From positions 1,777,454 to 1,841,453 of the forward strand of contig NZ_LR733979.1 of assembly GCF_902506605.1 (NCBI RefSeq): a stretch of DNA of 64,000 nt, in the 5' to 3' direction. Shown here piece by piece: positions 42,549 through 52,842 of this stretch. The translations under genes and the position numbers were made by a program. The notes beneath the pieces were generated by a model. That model was not told the DNA's origin. It was given only the letters and a program-made list of their open reading frames with translations, and did no database searches. Each line of letters opens with the position of its first letter. Position 1 is the first letter of the stretch. The DNA comes from Sphingomonas sp. AX6 (lineage in GTDB: Bacteria > Pseudomonadota > Alphaproteobacteria > Sphingomonadales > Sphingomonadaceae).

Positions 42549-44831
42549 TTGGTGGCGAGGACATCTTCCCCGGCGGTTCGACCGCGAACGGGTCGGGGAA
42601 TCGTCCTCGTCATCGCTGCTGCGATCGGTGCGCTGGGCCTGGTCGGCGCGCTGGCCCCGGTCGAACATGGCCTGCGCACGATGCGCGACGCGGTGCGCGA
42701 CAAGCCTGCGAGTGGCGAGCTTCACATCGTCGAAATCGATGCGCGCAGCCTGAAATCGGTCGATCGCTGGCCGTGGCCGCGTAGTGAACACGCGCGGCTG
42801 ATCGATGCGCTGACCCATGCCGGCGCGCGAACCATCGCATTCGACGTCGATTTTTCGAGCCGATCGACACCCGCTGAGGACACAGCGCTTGCCAAGGCGC
42901 TGGCGCGTGCAGGCGGGGGCGTGATCCTTCCGACGCTTCGTCAGGCAGGCAGCGCGCGACGCAGCGACCTGATCGAATCGCTTCCCATCGCTCCCTTGCG
43001 AGAACATAGTTTTCTGGGTGCCGTCAGTATCCTGCCCGACGCGGACGGCTATGTGCGTAGCGCACCACTGGGCATCATTACGGCCGGCACGCCACGCCCG
43101 TCACTTTCCACCATGCTCGCCAATCGCGCAGGCACGGCCTTCGTTGATTTCCCGATCGATTTCGCCATCGACCCCGCCACCATTCCTCGCTACAGCTTCG
43201 TCGACGTCAGCCGCGGCGGTCAGGCATCGGCATTGGCCGGCAAGGACGTGCTGATTGGCGCAACCGCAGTCGAAATGGGCGATCGTTATGCCGTGCCGCG
43301 CTATGGCGTGATCCCCGGCGTGGTGATCCAGGCACTGGCCGCCGAAACGCTGAGGAACGGCATTCCGCGTCGCATCCCCGCCCTGCTGTTTCTGATCGTC
43401 GGACTGATCGGTGCGTGGTGGGCGATTGGTGCGGCCCGACTGCGTCAGATCGCCCTGCGCGCCGCGACCGTGACCATCGTCGGCCTGGCGACGCTGACCG
43501 CGCTTGAAGAATTTGCGGCACTGACCGGGGCGATCACGCCTGCGCTGCTCGCCTTGTGGTCGGCGGCAATGTTGCGGATGATGGTCGTGCTGCTGGCCGA
43601 CCGACGTGCCGCAGCACGGATCGACGCCGAAAGCGGCCTTGCCAACCGCGTGGCACTGCGCGAGGCGGAACGGGGCGCCGCAGTCATCGCCGGCGTCATC
43701 GATCGCTATGACGAAATCGCAGCGACGCTGGGGTCGGACCGGATGGGCGGTTTCATGGCGCGCCTGGGCGAACGATTGGCCCCCGCAGTCGGTGCTACCA
43801 TTCACCGGATCGAGGAACGGGTGATCGCCTGGTCTTCGGCGGATGGCCCCGGCGAAGAGGCGATGGACCGGCTGCGCACGCTGTTGCTGCACCCCATCGA
43901 AATCGACGGTCGGCGGATCGACGTTCGTATCGCACTCGGGGTCGCACGCCACGATACCGGGGGTTCGACCACGGCGATCGATGCCGCCGCCGCGGCCGCC
44001 AGCAAGGCATTGGAACGCGGCGTGTTCTGGGCCGATGCAATGGTCGATGCCGACGATGGCGGGCTCGACACCCTGTCGCTGATGGGCGAACTCGACACCG
44101 CGATCGACCGCGGCGACATCGCGGTTCATTACCAACCCAAATTGGCGCTGGCGAGCGGACGCATCGAAAGCGCGGAGGCGCTGGTGCGCTGGACGCACCC
44201 GTTGCGGGGGCCGATCCGTCCCGACCTGTTCATTCCGCTGGCCGAACGCCACGATCGCATCGACCGCCTGACGCTGGCGGTCACGCGCGCCGCGCTCGAC
44301 ACGCTGCAAAAGGCGACCGCGGTGTCGATCGCGGTCAACCTGTCGGCGAAACTGCTCGCCGATGCCCGCTTCAATCGCGCGCTCGACGATTTGCTCGGCG
44401 ACTATGGGCCGCAGGTCGATCGGCTGATCTTCGAGGTGACCGAATCGGCAGCAATGGCCGATATGGACGCCGCCGTCGCCGCGCTTGAGGCGTATCGCGC
44501 CCGCGGGATCACGATTTCGATGGACGATTACGGCACCGGGCAATCGACGCTCAGCTATCTGCGCCGACTTCCGATCGCCGAGTTGAAGATCGACCGGATG
44601 TTCGTCCAGCACGCGCATGTCAACGCCGACGATGCAGTGCTGGTCCGATCGACCATCGAACTGGCGCATCAACTCGGCATCCGCGTCGTTGCCGAAGGCG
44701 TCGAAGACCAGGGCTGCCTGGATTTCCTGCGCGATTGCGGCTGCGACTATGTTCAGGGATGGCTGGTCGGCAAACCCGTGCCCCAGGCCGATTTCCTGGC
44801 CGCGATCCCGCCCGCACAACAGGCTGCCTGA
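42549..44831 (+). CDS. CHASE2 sensor with degenerate GGDEF and EAL phosphodiesterase domain
   Basis: The 760-residue protein has an N-terminal span, a periplasmic CHASE2 domain (about 45-265) with VEIDARSLKSVDRWPWPRS, and three more spans (about 270-355). A degenerate GGDEF remnant follows (about 365-490) with ESGLANRVALREAE but no GG(D/E)EF motif. The EAL domain is intact (about 510-750): EALVRWTHP, then FEVTES, MDDYGTGQSTLSYL, LKIDRMFV and VAEGVED. It should hydrolyse cyclic di-GMP in response to a periplasmic ligand. The start is uncertain (TTG at 42549 or GTG at 42552). It is coupled to the FecR gene and belongs to the ShlB-FecR-CHASE2 trio. Confidence 0.87.
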   Translation: MVARTSSPAVRPRTGRGIVLVIAAAIGALGLVGALAPVEHGLRTMRDAVRDKPASGELHIVEIDARSLKSVDRWPWPRSEHARLIDALTHAGARTIAFDVDFSSRSTPAEDTALAKALARAGGGVILPTLRQAGSARRSDLIESLPIAPLREHSFLGAVSILPDADGYVRSAPLGIITAGTPRPSLSTMLANRAGTAFVDFPIDFAIDPATIPRYSFVDVSRGGQASALAGKDVLIGATAVEMGDRYAVPRYGVIPGVVIQALAAETLRNGIPRRIPALLFLIVGLIGAWWAIGAARLRQIALRAATVTIVGLATLTALEEFAALTGAITPALLALWSAAMLRMMVVLLADRRAAARIDAESGLANRVALREAERGAAVIAGVIDRYDEIAATLGSDRMGGFMARLGERLAPAVGATIHRIEERVIAWSSADGPGEEAMDRLRTLLLHPIEIDGRRIDVRIALGVARHDTGGSTTAIDAAAAAASKALERGVFWADAMVDADDGGLDTLSLMGELDTAIDRGDIAVHYQPKLALASGRIESAEALVRWTHPLRGPIRPDLFIPLAERHDRIDRLTLAVTRAALDTLQKATAVSIAVNLSAKLLADARFNRALDDLLGDYGPQVDRLIFEVTESAAMADMDAAVAALEAYRARGITISMDDYGTGQSTLSYLRRLPIAELKIDRMFVQHAHVNADDAVLVRSTIELAHQLGIRVVAEGVEDQGCLDFLRDCGCDYVQGWLVGKPVPQADFLAAIPPAQQAA

Positions 44832-44937
44832 TACGCCCAAGCGGCATCGCCGTTCGATTATTGGGGCGCGTCCGGCGCGTCGGCTGATTGGCTCCAATCT
44901 TCTACGACTTGACTCTTGCCCTGCGGATGCAAGATTA

Positions 44938-44952
44938 GAACATATGATGAAC
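44938..44952 (+). promoter_or_regulatory. LexA (SOS) box overlapping the imuA start
   Basis: GAACATATGATGAAC is a direct repeat of GAAC separated by seven bases, the consensus LexA operator of alphaproteobacteria. It overlaps the two candidate ATG codons of imuA (44944 and 44947). No good Shine-Dalgarno site lies upstream, so the transcript may be short-leadered. Its position means LexA could block transcription initiation directly. Confidence 0.85.
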
Positions 44953-45735
44953 ATTCTCCCGCTCGAGTCGGTGGATGCGCTGCGCGTCTTGCGAAGGAAA
45001 GCCGCTTGGATCGACGAACACAGGATGACGAGGGCGTCAGCGTCGCTTGGCCATGCGCCGCTCGACGCCGTGATGGGCGGCGGGTTGATGCGCGGGCGGC
45101 TGCACGAATTGTTCGCAGCGGAGCCGACCGACAATGGCAGTGCGGCAGGCTTCACCGCGATGCTGGCATGCCTCGCCAGCCAGCCGGGTGCCCCGTTATT
45201 CTGGCTGCGCGAGGAAACGGTGGAACGGCAGGGGCATCTTCATGCGCCGGGATTGGCGGAAATCGGGATCGATCCGGCACGACTGGTGCTGATCGTGCTG
45301 CCCGATCCGGTGGCGCTGCTTCGCGCGGCGGTGGACGTGGTTCGCTGTACGTCTGTCGGCGCAGCGGTGATCGAGCTGTGGCGCAACCCCCGCGCGCTCG
45401 ATCTGACCGCGAGCAGGCGGCTGGCGCTGGCGGCGGAGACGTCGGGCGTAACCCCCTTGCTACTGCGTGCCGATGCACAGCCCGGCCCCAGCGCCGCCCA
45501 GACACGCTGGAGCATTCACGCCGCACCCTCCACTGCGCTGGAGGCGGGTGCTCCTGGCGGGCCAGCCTTCATGGTCGAGTTGTTGCGCCAACGCGGTCGC
45601 CCCGGCGGCGGATGCTGGCATCTGGAATGGGATCGTGACCGGGGGTGCTTCCGCGAACCGCCGCTATCTGGCGCTGTGGTTTCCGATGCTGACCAGCGAT
45701 CGCTGGCACGCGAGGCACAGCGCAGCGCCGGATGA
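44944..45735 (+). CDS. imuA: ImuA, RecA/SulA-like mutagenesis accessory protein
   Basis: The 263-residue protein is ImuA, first gene of the imuA-imuB-dnaE2 mutagenesis cassette that replaces UmuDC in many bacteria. It matches the RecA-like region of ImuA: LGHAPLDAVMGGGLMRGRLHELFA, then FTAMLACLASQPGAPLFWLREE, then ARLVLIVLPDPVALLRAAVDVVRC and GVTPLLLRADAQP. It lacks a proper Walker A motif, as is typical. The LexA box at its start indicates SOS induction. Its 3' end overlaps imuB by about 100 bases. Confidence 0.9.
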   Translation: MMNILPLESVDALRVLRRKAAWIDEHRMTRASASLGHAPLDAVMGGGLMRGRLHELFAAEPTDNGSAAGFTAMLACLASQPGAPLFWLREETVERQGHLHAPGLAEIGIDPARLVLIVLPDPVALLRAAVDVVRCTSVGAAVIELWRNPRALDLTASRRLALAAETSGVTPLLLRADAQPGPSAAQTRWSIHAAPSTALEAGAPGGPAFMVELLRQRGRPGGGCWHLEWDRDRGCFREPPLSGAVVSDADQRSLAREAQRSAG

Positions 45736-47260
45736 CGCGCCGCTCGGCTTTGTCGAGAAACAGGGTGGCGCGGTACGGATCGTGGCCCTCGATCCACACG
45801 CGTTGCGGCTTGGCCTGACCCCCGGCCTGACGCTGGCCGATGCGCGCGCGCGGGTTCCCGAACTCGCCGCAGTCGAGCATGATCCGCATGCCGACCGCCT
45901 CTGGCTGGAGCGGATTGCCGATGGCTGCGACCGCTGGACGCCGATGGTCGCGCTCGACCCGCCCGACGGGGTGACGCTCGACATTACCGGCTGCGCGCAT
46001 CTGGCCGGTGGCGAAACGGCGCTGGCAGCACAGATCGAGCAGCGGTTGGGCGCGGGCCGACTTCACCTGCGCCATGCCCTGGCTGGAACGCCAGAAGCCG
46101 GCCAGGCGCTGGCGCGTTTCCAAACTGCGCCTGCCGCCGACGAACATCACGCCGTCCGCCGTCTTTCCATCGCCGCACTGCGGCTGGAAGTGGAGGTTGA
46201 AACGGCGCTCCGCCGCGCAGGGCTCAAAACGCTCGGTGATCTCGCGGCGCGACCCACGGCTCCGCTCGCCGCGCGGTTCGGGGCAGAAATGGTCGCCACG
46301 CTCCACCGGGTGCTGGGCCATGCCGACAGCCGCATCTCCCCTCGCCGGGCCCCCCCTGCATTGGTGTTCGAGCGACGTTTTGCCGAACCGATCGCGCGAA
46401 CCGAGGATGCGCTGGCGGTGCTCGACGCACTCGTCCTTGAAGCGGCGCAGAGGCTGGAAGAACGGCACGAAGGGGGCCGGCGCTTTATCGGATGCTTCTA
46501 TCGCAGCGACGGCGCAGTGCGAGAGGTTGCCGTGGAGACAGGGCTGCCGACGCGCGATTTTGCAGTGACGTCACGCCTGTTCCGGGAACGGATCGACGCA
46601 TTGTCCGATCCGATCGACCCCGGTTTCGGCTTTGACCTGGTGCGGCTGGCAGTGCCGGTGGCCGAGCCGGTCGGCCCCTCTCAACTCCGGCTGGAAGGCG
46701 GTCGCCTGAACGAGGAAGCAACCGCGGCCCTTGTCGACCGGCTGAGCACGAGGCTGGGGCGCGGTCGCGTTCGCCGTTTCGCACCGCGCGACACGCATAT
46801 TCCCGAACAACAGGTGCTGACCCTGCCCGCGGTCGATGCGGCAGATCCCCTGCCCTGGCCACCGCGACGCGCAGGCGAACCACCATTGCGTCCGCTCCAT
46901 CTGTTCGATCCGCCCCAACCGGTCGAGGTACTGGCCGAAGTCCCCGACGGACCGCCCCGGCGCTTTCGCTGGCAGCGCGCGATGCACGAAGTGACGCGCT
47001 TCGAAGGACCGGAGCGGATCGCCGGCGAATGGTGGCGCGTGGCCATCGAACGCCTGCCCGATCCCGAACCCTCCGTCGCGCACCGGCGTCCCGACGAAGA
47101 GGCTCACTCGCTCGCCCCCCTTCCCGCCCGTCCGCTGCTCACACGCGATTATTTCCGGGTGGAGGATGCACGCGGTCGCCGGTTCTGGCTGTTTCGGCAA
47201 GGGCTTTACGAGCGCGAAACGAACCGCCCCGCCTGGTATGTCCACGGCCTGTTCGCATGA
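45635..47260 (+). CDS. imuB: ImuB, inactive Y-family polymerase-like protein
   Basis: From GTG 45635 the protein has 541 residues and begins near the family's conserved RRYLALWFPMLTSDRWH. It is related to Y-family polymerases but lacks their catalytic acidic residues: the active-site Asp-Glu pair is not present, as in other ImuB. It bridges ImuA, DnaE2 and the beta clamp. The long upstream frame is a shadow of imuA. It overlaps the dnaE2 start by four bases (ATGA). Confidence 0.88.
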   Translation: MTGGASANRRYLALWFPMLTSDRWHARHSAAPDDAPLGFVEKQGGAVRIVALDPHALRLGLTPGLTLADARARVPELAAVEHDPHADRLWLERIADGCDRWTPMVALDPPDGVTLDITGCAHLAGGETALAAQIEQRLGAGRLHLRHALAGTPEAGQALARFQTAPAADEHHAVRRLSIAALRLEVEVETALRRAGLKTLGDLAARPTAPLAARFGAEMVATLHRVLGHADSRISPRRAPPALVFERRFAEPIARTEDALAVLDALVLEAAQRLEERHEGGRRFIGCFYRSDGAVREVAVETGLPTRDFAVTSRLFRERIDALSDPIDPGFGFDLVRLAVPVAEPVGPSQLRLEGGRLNEEATAALVDRLSTRLGRGRVRRFAPRDTHIPEQQVLTLPAVDAADPLPWPPRRAGEPPLRPLHLFDPPQPVEVLAEVPDGPPRRFRWQRAMHEVTRFEGPERIAGEWWRVAIERLPDPEPSVAHRRPDEEAHSLAPLPARPLLTRDYFRVEDARGRRFWLFRQGLYERETNRPAWYVHGLFA

Positions 47261-50200
47261 CCGACACCCCTTCTCTGCCCTTTGCCGAATTGGTGACGGC
47301 AACCAGCTATTCCTTCCTGCACGGCGCATCGCATCCCGCCGACATGGTGCTGAAGGCGATCGAGCTCGGGCATAGTGGCATCGGCATCGCCGATCGCAAC
47401 ACCGTGGCGGGGGTGGTACGCGCCTATGCCACGCTCAAGGACTTCCGCGTTCAGATGCAGCAGAACGGGTGCGAGGCTCCCGATTTCCGGCTGGTGGTCG
47501 GCGCGCGGCTGGTGTTCGCCGACGGCACGCCGGACATCATCGCCTATCCGGTCGATCGTGCAGCCTGGGGTCGGCTCACGCGCCTACTGACGCTCGGCAA
47601 TCGTCGGGCCGACAAGGGTGAATGCACGCTATATCTCGCCGATCTCATCGAACATGCCAACGGGCTGTTGCTGATCGCGATTGCCGATGAGGCACAGGAA
47701 TTCGTGCTGCGTCGTCTTGCCCGATGCGCGCCCTTGTGGATTGCCGCGACCATGACGCGGCGGGGCGACGATCAGCGCCGCCTCGCTCGCCTTCAGGCAT
47801 TATCGCAGCGCACCGGCATCCCGTTGCTCGCCACCTGCGACGCGCTCTACGCAATGCCCGAACATCGCCCGCTCCATGATGTGATGACGTGTATCCGTGA
47901 AGGCACCACATTGGCCGAGGCCGGAACGCGCCTGCTCGCCAATGCCGAGCGCCATCTGAAATCCGGCGACGAAATGGCACGCCTGTTCCACGGAGCGCCG
48001 CAAGCGATCGGCGCATCCACCGACATCCTGTCGCGCATCCGCTTCACGCTCGACGACCTCAAATATGAATATCCACACGAACCGGTACCCATGGGGTGGG
48101 AACCGCAGGCGTGGCTGGAACACGAGACCTGGCGCCTGACGCAGGAGAAATATCCGGACGGCATACCCGACAAGATCAGGCGTACGCTGGAGGACGAGTT
48201 CCGGATCATCGCCGATCGGAACTACGCCTGTTATTTCCTGACCGTTTACGAACTGGTACAATTCGCCCGCTCGCTCGACCCGCCGATATTGTGTCAGGGG
48301 CGGGGTTCGGCGGCCAATTCGGCGGTCTGCTATTTCCTGGGCATCACCTCTGTCGATCCGGGCCAGTTCAACCTGCTCTTCTCGCGCTTCGTGTCGGCCG
48401 AGCGCGACGAGCCGCCCGACATCGATGTCGATTTCGAGCATGAACGCCGCGAAGAGGTGATCCAGCACATCTACGAACGCTATGGCCGCAGCCGGGCAGG
48501 GATCGCCGCCACCGTCATCCATTATCGCCCGCGAAGCGCGGTGCGCGAGGTGGGCAAGGTGCTGGGCCTGTCGGAAGATGTCACCGCGCGGCTGAACAGC
48601 ACGGTCTGGGGCAGTTTTTCGCGGACCATGGAAGCAGAACGCATCGCCAATGCCGGGTTCGATCCGCACGCGCCCGATCTCGCGCGGTTGCGGTGGATCG
48701 TCGATCAGTTGCTCGATACGCCGCGCCACTTGTCGCAGCATGTCGGCGGCTTCGTGCTGACGCAGGGGCGGCTGGACGATCTGGTGCCGATCCACAATGC
48801 GGCGATGCCGGACCGCACCTTCATCGAGTGGGACAAGGACGATATCGACACTCTCGGCCTGATGAAGGTCGATGTCCTGGCGCTCGGCATGCTGAGCTGC
48901 ATCCGCAAGGCGTTCGAGACGATGCGCACGCACGGGCTAGGCGATCTGACCCTCGCCAGCGTGCCGCAGGAGGCCCCCGCTGTGTACGATATGCTGTGCA
49001 CGGGCGACAGCATCGGCACCTTCCAGGTGGAAAGCCGCGCCCAGATCAACATGCTGCCGCGCCTGAAACCGCGGAAATTCTACGACCTTGCCGTGCAGGT
49101 GGCGATCGTGCGTCCCGGCCCGATCGAGGGCGACATGGTCCACCCCTATCTCAAGCGGCGAGCGGGGAAGGAGGCGGTGGACTATCCCTCGCCCGCACCG
49201 CCGCACGATCCCGACGAACTGCGCGGCGTGCTGGGGGAAACCTTCGGTGTTCCGCTGTTCCAGGAACAGGTGATGAAGCTTGCCATCACCGCAGCGGATT
49301 TCTCACCCGATGAAGCCAACAAACTGCGCCGTGCGATGGCGACGTTCCGCAATGTCGGGACGATGCACAATTTCGAGGCCAAGATGGTCGAGGGGATGGT
49401 CCGGCGCGGATATGAGCGCGACTTCGCCCAGCGCTGCTACAATCAGATCAAGGGGTTCGGCAGTTACGGCTTTCCCGAAAGCCATGCGATTTCCTTCGCG
49501 CTGCTGGTCTATGTCTCGTCCTGGCTCAAATGCACGCACCCTGCGGTGTTCGCCGCCGCTTTGCTCAATTCGCAGCCGATGGGCTTTTATGCGCCGGCGC
49601 AGATCGTCCGCGATGCGCAGGAACATGGCGTCGATGTTCGTGCGGCCGATATCAACCACAGCGACTGGGACAATCATCTGGAGCCCGGCGCGACCGATGG
49701 CACAGTGCATCCACGCTGGGGTTGGGACGTTGCCGGGAATCGACTGGACAAGCGTCATGCGCTGCGGATCGGTTTTCGCCAGATCGACGGGTTTCGACAG
49801 GCATGGGGCCACGCCATCGCCGCCGAGCGCGAGAGGGGCGGACCGTTTGCCAGCATCGAGGAACTGGCGCGGCGGGTACGCGTGCCGCAGGCCGATGACG
49901 ACGCCCAACATCGTGCCGCGCCGCTTCCGCCGCGGGCGCTGCGCTTGCTGGCGGATGCCGATGCTTGCCGGTCGATCGGCCTAGAACGGCGCCCTGCGGC
50001 CTGGGAAGTAAGGCGGATGCCGGGCGGCGGCGAGCTTCCGCTATTTGCCGCCGCGGACGCCCGCGAACTGGCCGCCGAACCCGATTCCGCGCTGCCCGCC
50101 ATGCCGTTGTCGGAGGAAGTGACGGCCGATTACCAGACCATCCGGCTTTCGCTGAAAGAACATCCGATGCATTTCCTGCGCAAGACGCTGCGGGCCGAAG

Positions 50201-50592
50201 GCATCTTGTCCAGCACAGAAATGCTCAGCCTGCCCGATGGCCGCCGGGCGAAGGTCGCCGGACTGGTGCTGGTCCGCCAGCGTCCGGGCAAGGGCAACGC
50301 CATCTTCGCCACACTGGAGGACGAAAGCGGCATCGTGAACATCCTGCTCTGGGCGCGACTGTTCGAACAATATCGCCGCCCGCTCATGGCCTCACGCTTG
50401 ATGGAGGTGCATGGGAAAGTGCAAAGGAGCGCGGAGGACGTCGTTCACCTGATGGCCGATCGCATCGTCGATCGTACCACCTTGCTCGACCGGCTGGGCG
50501 AAGCGGACGTGCCCCCGCCTCGCCCCAATTCATCCCATGCCCGCCATCCCCGCGACGTGCGCATTATTCCGAAATCCCGCGATTTCCATTGA
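47257..50592 (+). CDS. dnaE2: Error-prone DNA polymerase DnaE2
   Basis: From ATG 47257 the protein has 1111 residues, the usual DnaE2 length. It starts with the PHP domain (FAELVTATSYSFLHGASHPADMVLKAIELGHSGIGIADRNTVAG), then the polymerase core with PPDIDVDFEHERREEVIQHIYERYG containing the Asp residues that bind metals, then fingers and thumb, and the OB-fold region VAGLVLVRQRPGKGNAIFATLEDESG near the C-terminus. It extends damaged or mismatched primers with ImuB and is responsible for SOS mutagenesis. It is the last gene of the imuA-imuB-dnaE2 operon. Confidence 0.95.
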   Translation: MTDTPSLPFAELVTATSYSFLHGASHPADMVLKAIELGHSGIGIADRNTVAGVVRAYATLKDFRVQMQQNGCEAPDFRLVVGARLVFADGTPDIIAYPVDRAAWGRLTRLLTLGNRRADKGECTLYLADLIEHANGLLLIAIADEAQEFVLRRLARCAPLWIAATMTRRGDDQRRLARLQALSQRTGIPLLATCDALYAMPEHRPLHDVMTCIREGTTLAEAGTRLLANAERHLKSGDEMARLFHGAPQAIGASTDILSRIRFTLDDLKYEYPHEPVPMGWEPQAWLEHETWRLTQEKYPDGIPDKIRRTLEDEFRIIADRNYACYFLTVYELVQFARSLDPPILCQGRGSAANSAVCYFLGITSVDPGQFNLLFSRFVSAERDEPPDIDVDFEHERREEVIQHIYERYGRSRAGIAATVIHYRPRSAVREVGKVLGLSEDVTARLNSTVWGSFSRTMEAERIANAGFDPHAPDLARLRWIVDQLLDTPRHLSQHVGGFVLTQGRLDDLVPIHNAAMPDRTFIEWDKDDIDTLGLMKVDVLALGMLSCIRKAFETMRTHGLGDLTLASVPQEAPAVYDMLCTGDSIGTFQVESRAQINMLPRLKPRKFYDLAVQVAIVRPGPIEGDMVHPYLKRRAGKEAVDYPSPAPPHDPDELRGVLGETFGVPLFQEQVMKLAITAADFSPDEANKLRRAMATFRNVGTMHNFEAKMVEGMVRRGYERDFAQRCYNQIKGFGSYGFPESHAISFALLVYVSSWLKCTHPAVFAAALLNSQPMGFYAPAQIVRDAQEHGVDVRAADINHSDWDNHLEPGATDGTVHPRWGWDVAGNRLDKRHALRIGFRQIDGFRQAWGHAIAAERERGGPFASIEELARRVRVPQADDDAQHRAAPLPPRALRLLADADACRSIGLERRPAAWEVRRMPGGGELPLFAAADARELAAEPDSALPAMPLSEEVTADYQTIRLSLKEHPMHFLRKTLRAEGILSSTEMLSLPDGRRAKVAGLVLVRQRPGKGNAIFATLEDESGIVNILLWARLFEQYRRPLMASRLMEVHGKVQRSAEDVVHLMADRIVDRTTLLDRLGEADVPPPRPNSSHARHPRDVRIIPKSRDFH

Positions 50593-50641
50593 TCGCTTCA
50601 GCGGGCAGCAAGGCCCGCATCCATGCCCCTTGCAGACCGCA

Positions 50642-51397
50642 CTATGCAATATGGCGCCGGGACACACGGTCGCGCTGCGCATCGGCCTCTGCCTGGGCGC
50701 GCTCTATCAGGTCCAGCCGGGTCGCTTCCAGCAAATCCGCCGTGACGCGCGACAGATGCGCGCGCATCGCGTCGCGCGCGGCGGGCGCATCGCCATCGCG
50801 CAGCGCATCGACGATCCGGCGATGCTCGTCGACCCGCGGGGTGACGCCTTCGCGCCGCGCACGCGCGAACATGTTGACGCATAATGGCGACCGTTCTCTC
50901 ACGTCCCACAGCGTCTCGATCGTCGATCGGATCAGGCTGTTCCCGGTTGCCTCGGCGATCGTCAGGTGGAAGTCGCGATCGGCAGCGAACGCCGTGTCCG
51001 ATGTCGCATCGTGCATGCGTTCAAGCAGATCGTCGAGCGTCCGGAGCGTCGCCATGTCGATCGTCGTCGCAGCCAGGGCGGCGGCTTCGCCTTCGAACAG
51101 CGTCCGCGCCTCGATCAACTCGAACGCGCCGACATCCAGCTCGGGCGCGATGTCCGCCGCGCGCGGCGCGTGGATGACATAGACGCCGGACCCGTGGCGT
51201 GCCTCAACCAGCCCGCGAATTTCGAGCGCGATCATCGCCTCGCGGATCGTTGGGCGGCTGACCGCATGCTCCTCGGCAAGCTCGCGCTCGCTGGGCAGCC
51301 GCGCACCGGGCGGATATCGCCCGTCGGCGATCGTCGCCGCGATCCGTTCGGCGATGGATTGGTAGAGTTTGCGCGGTGTCGCTTCGATCACGATCAT
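50642..51397 (-). CDS. GntR-family (FCD-type) regulator of uronate genes
   Basis: The product is 251 residues from ATG 51397; the open frame extends further, but residues upstream are not part of the family. It has a winged helix with LYQSIAERIAATIADGRYPPGARLPSERELAEEHAVSRPTIREAMIALEIRGLVEARHGSGVYV, then an FCD helical ligand-binding domain with metal-binding residues typical of UxuR/ExuR/FadR relatives. It is divergent from manD, with a perfect palindrome between them. It probably represses the uronate genes until a uronate is present. Confidence 0.88.
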   Translation of the reverse strand: MIVIEATPRKLYQSIAERIAATIADGRYPPGARLPSERELAEEHAVSRPTIREAMIALEIRGLVEARHGSGVYVIHAPRAADIAPELDVGAFELIEARTLFEGEAAALAATTIDMATLRTLDDLLERMHDATSDTAFAADRDFHLTIAEATGNSLIRSTIETLWDVRERSPLCVNMFARARREGVTPRVDEHRRIVDALRDGDAPAARDAMRAHLSRVTADLLEATRLDLIERAQAEADAQRDRVSRRHIA

Positions 51398-51490
51398 ATC
51401 CGTGGGAAAAAATGGCCTGACCATCCGAGCCCAGCCTTCGCCGCTCGACAAGCCGTTCGTCAACCCCATCCCGATCAAAATCCGCCCGAT

Positions 51491-51504
51491 AAGCCAATTG
51501 GCTT
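51491..51504. promoter_or_regulatory. Perfect 14-bp palindrome, candidate GntR operator
   Basis: AAGCCAATTGGCTT is exactly self-complementary. It lies midway between the divergent gntR (51397) and manD (51572) genes. A TTGACA hexamer, a candidate -35 box, begins at 51503 and overlaps the palindrome's last two bases. This is the expected place for a UxuR/GntR operator controlling both directions. Confidence 0.6.
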
Positions 51505-51571
51505 GACAGAGGCGCTCAAAGTGGGCGACCACTTCGTCCCATTGATCCTTATGTTCATCATGTGAGATTTC

Positions 51572-52783
51572 ATGTCGAAGATCGTCGATGCCCGCGTGAT
51601 CGTCACCTGTCCGGGGCGGAACTTCGTCACGCTCAGGATCGAAACCGAGGACGGCGTCCACGGCGTCGGCGACGCGACGCTCAACGGTCGCGAACTCGCG
51701 GTTGCCAGCTATTTGAGCGATCATGTCGTCCCGCTGCTGATCGGGCGCGACGCGCACCGGATCGAGGATATCTGGCAGTATCTCTATCGCGGCGCGTACT
51801 GGCGTCGCGGACCCGTCACCATGACCGCCAGCGCGGCGGTGGACATGGCGCTGTGGGACATCAAGGGAAAGGTCGCCGGGCTGCCGGTCTATCAGTTGCT
51901 CGGCGGCGCAGCGCGCGAAGGGTGCATGGTGTACGGCCATGCCAACGGCACGACGATCGAGGAAACGATCGAAGCGGCACTGGATTACCAGCAGCAGGGA
52001 TATCGCGCGATCCGACTGCAATCGGGCGTGCCCGGCCTTCCATCGACCTATGGCGTGTCGAAAGACCGTTATTTCTACGAGCCCGCCGATGCCGACCTGC
52101 CGACCGAGAATCTCTGGTCGACCGAGAAATATCTGCGCTCGGTCCCGCCACTGTTCGAAGCGGGACGCGAGGCGCTGGGCTGGGACGTGCATCTGCTCCA
52201 TGACGTCCACCACCGGCTGACCCCGATCGAGGCCGGTCGGCTGGGCAAGGATCTGGAACCATACCGCCTGTTCTGGCTCGAGGACGCGACACCTGCCGAA
52301 AACCAGGAAGCGTTCCGCCTCATCCGTCAGCACACCACCACACCACTGGCGGTCGGCGAGATCTTCTCATCGGTCCATGACTGCCGAGAGCTGATCCAGA
52401 ACCAGCTGATCGATTATATCCGCGCAACCGTGGTGCATGCCGGCGGCATTACCCATCTGCGCCGGATCGCCGCGCTCGCCGATCTGTATCAGGTCCGCAC
52501 CGGGTGCCACGGGGCGACGGACCTGTCGCCCGTCAGCATGGCGGCCGCGCTCCATTTCGGCCTGTCGATCCCCAATTTCGGGGTCCAGGAATATATGCGC
52601 CACACGGCCGAGACCGACGCCGTGTTCCCGCATCATTACAGCCTGACCGACGGGTTGATGCACCCCGGCCACGCGCCCGGACTGGGCGTCGATATCGATG
52701 AAAAACTGGCGGCGGGATACGAATATAGCCGCGCCTATCTGCCCGTAAATCGGCTGGAGGACGGCACGCTCTACAACTGGTGA
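51572..52783 (+). CDS. manD: D-mannonate dehydratase (enolase superfamily, ManD)
   Basis: The 403-residue enzyme dehydrates D-mannonate to 2-keto-3-deoxygluconate in the glucuronate pathway. It matches my recollection of the Novosphingobium ManD sequence: [32 protein letters not shown], then [33 protein letters not shown], the metal ligands in [28 protein letters not shown] and AVGEIF, and [10 protein letters not shown]. It starts 174 bases from the divergent regulator. Isofunctional relatives that act on D-gluconate exist, so the exact substrate range is not certain. Confidence 0.93.
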   Translation: MSKIVDARVIVTCPGRNFVTLRIETEDGVHGVGDATLNGRELAVASYLSDHVVPLLIGRDAHRIEDIWQYLYRGAYWRRGPVTMTASAAVDMALWDIKGKVAGLPVYQLLGGAAREGCMVYGHANGTTIEETIEAALDYQQQGYRAIRLQSGVPGLPSTYGVSKDRYFYEPADADLPTENLWSTEKYLRSVPPLFEAGREALGWDVHLLHDVHHRLTPIEAGRLGKDLEPYRLFWLEDATPAENQEAFRLIRQHTTTPLAVGEIFSSVHDCRELIQNQLIDYIRATVVHAGGITHLRRIAALADLYQVRTGCHGATDLSPVSMAAALHFGLSIPNFGVQEYMRHTAETDAVFPHHYSLTDGLMHPGHAPGLGVDIDEKLAAGYEYSRAYLPVNRLEDGTLYNW

Positions 52784-52842
52784 TCGACCGCGACAGACGG
52801 TTCGACCCAATCATTCTCAGGGAAAGACGAGGGGATTTTGCG

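Noticed and set aside
43101..45155. 684-residue minus-strand open frame opposite the CHASE2-EAL gene
   Set aside because: High GC keeps the antisense frame open; the plus strand carries clear CHASE2 and EAL motifs and the antisense has none.
51398..52333. N-terminal extension of the GntR regulator frame to 563 residues
   Set aside because: The extension is antisense to manD and crosses the divergent promoter; the GntR domain begins normally at 51397.
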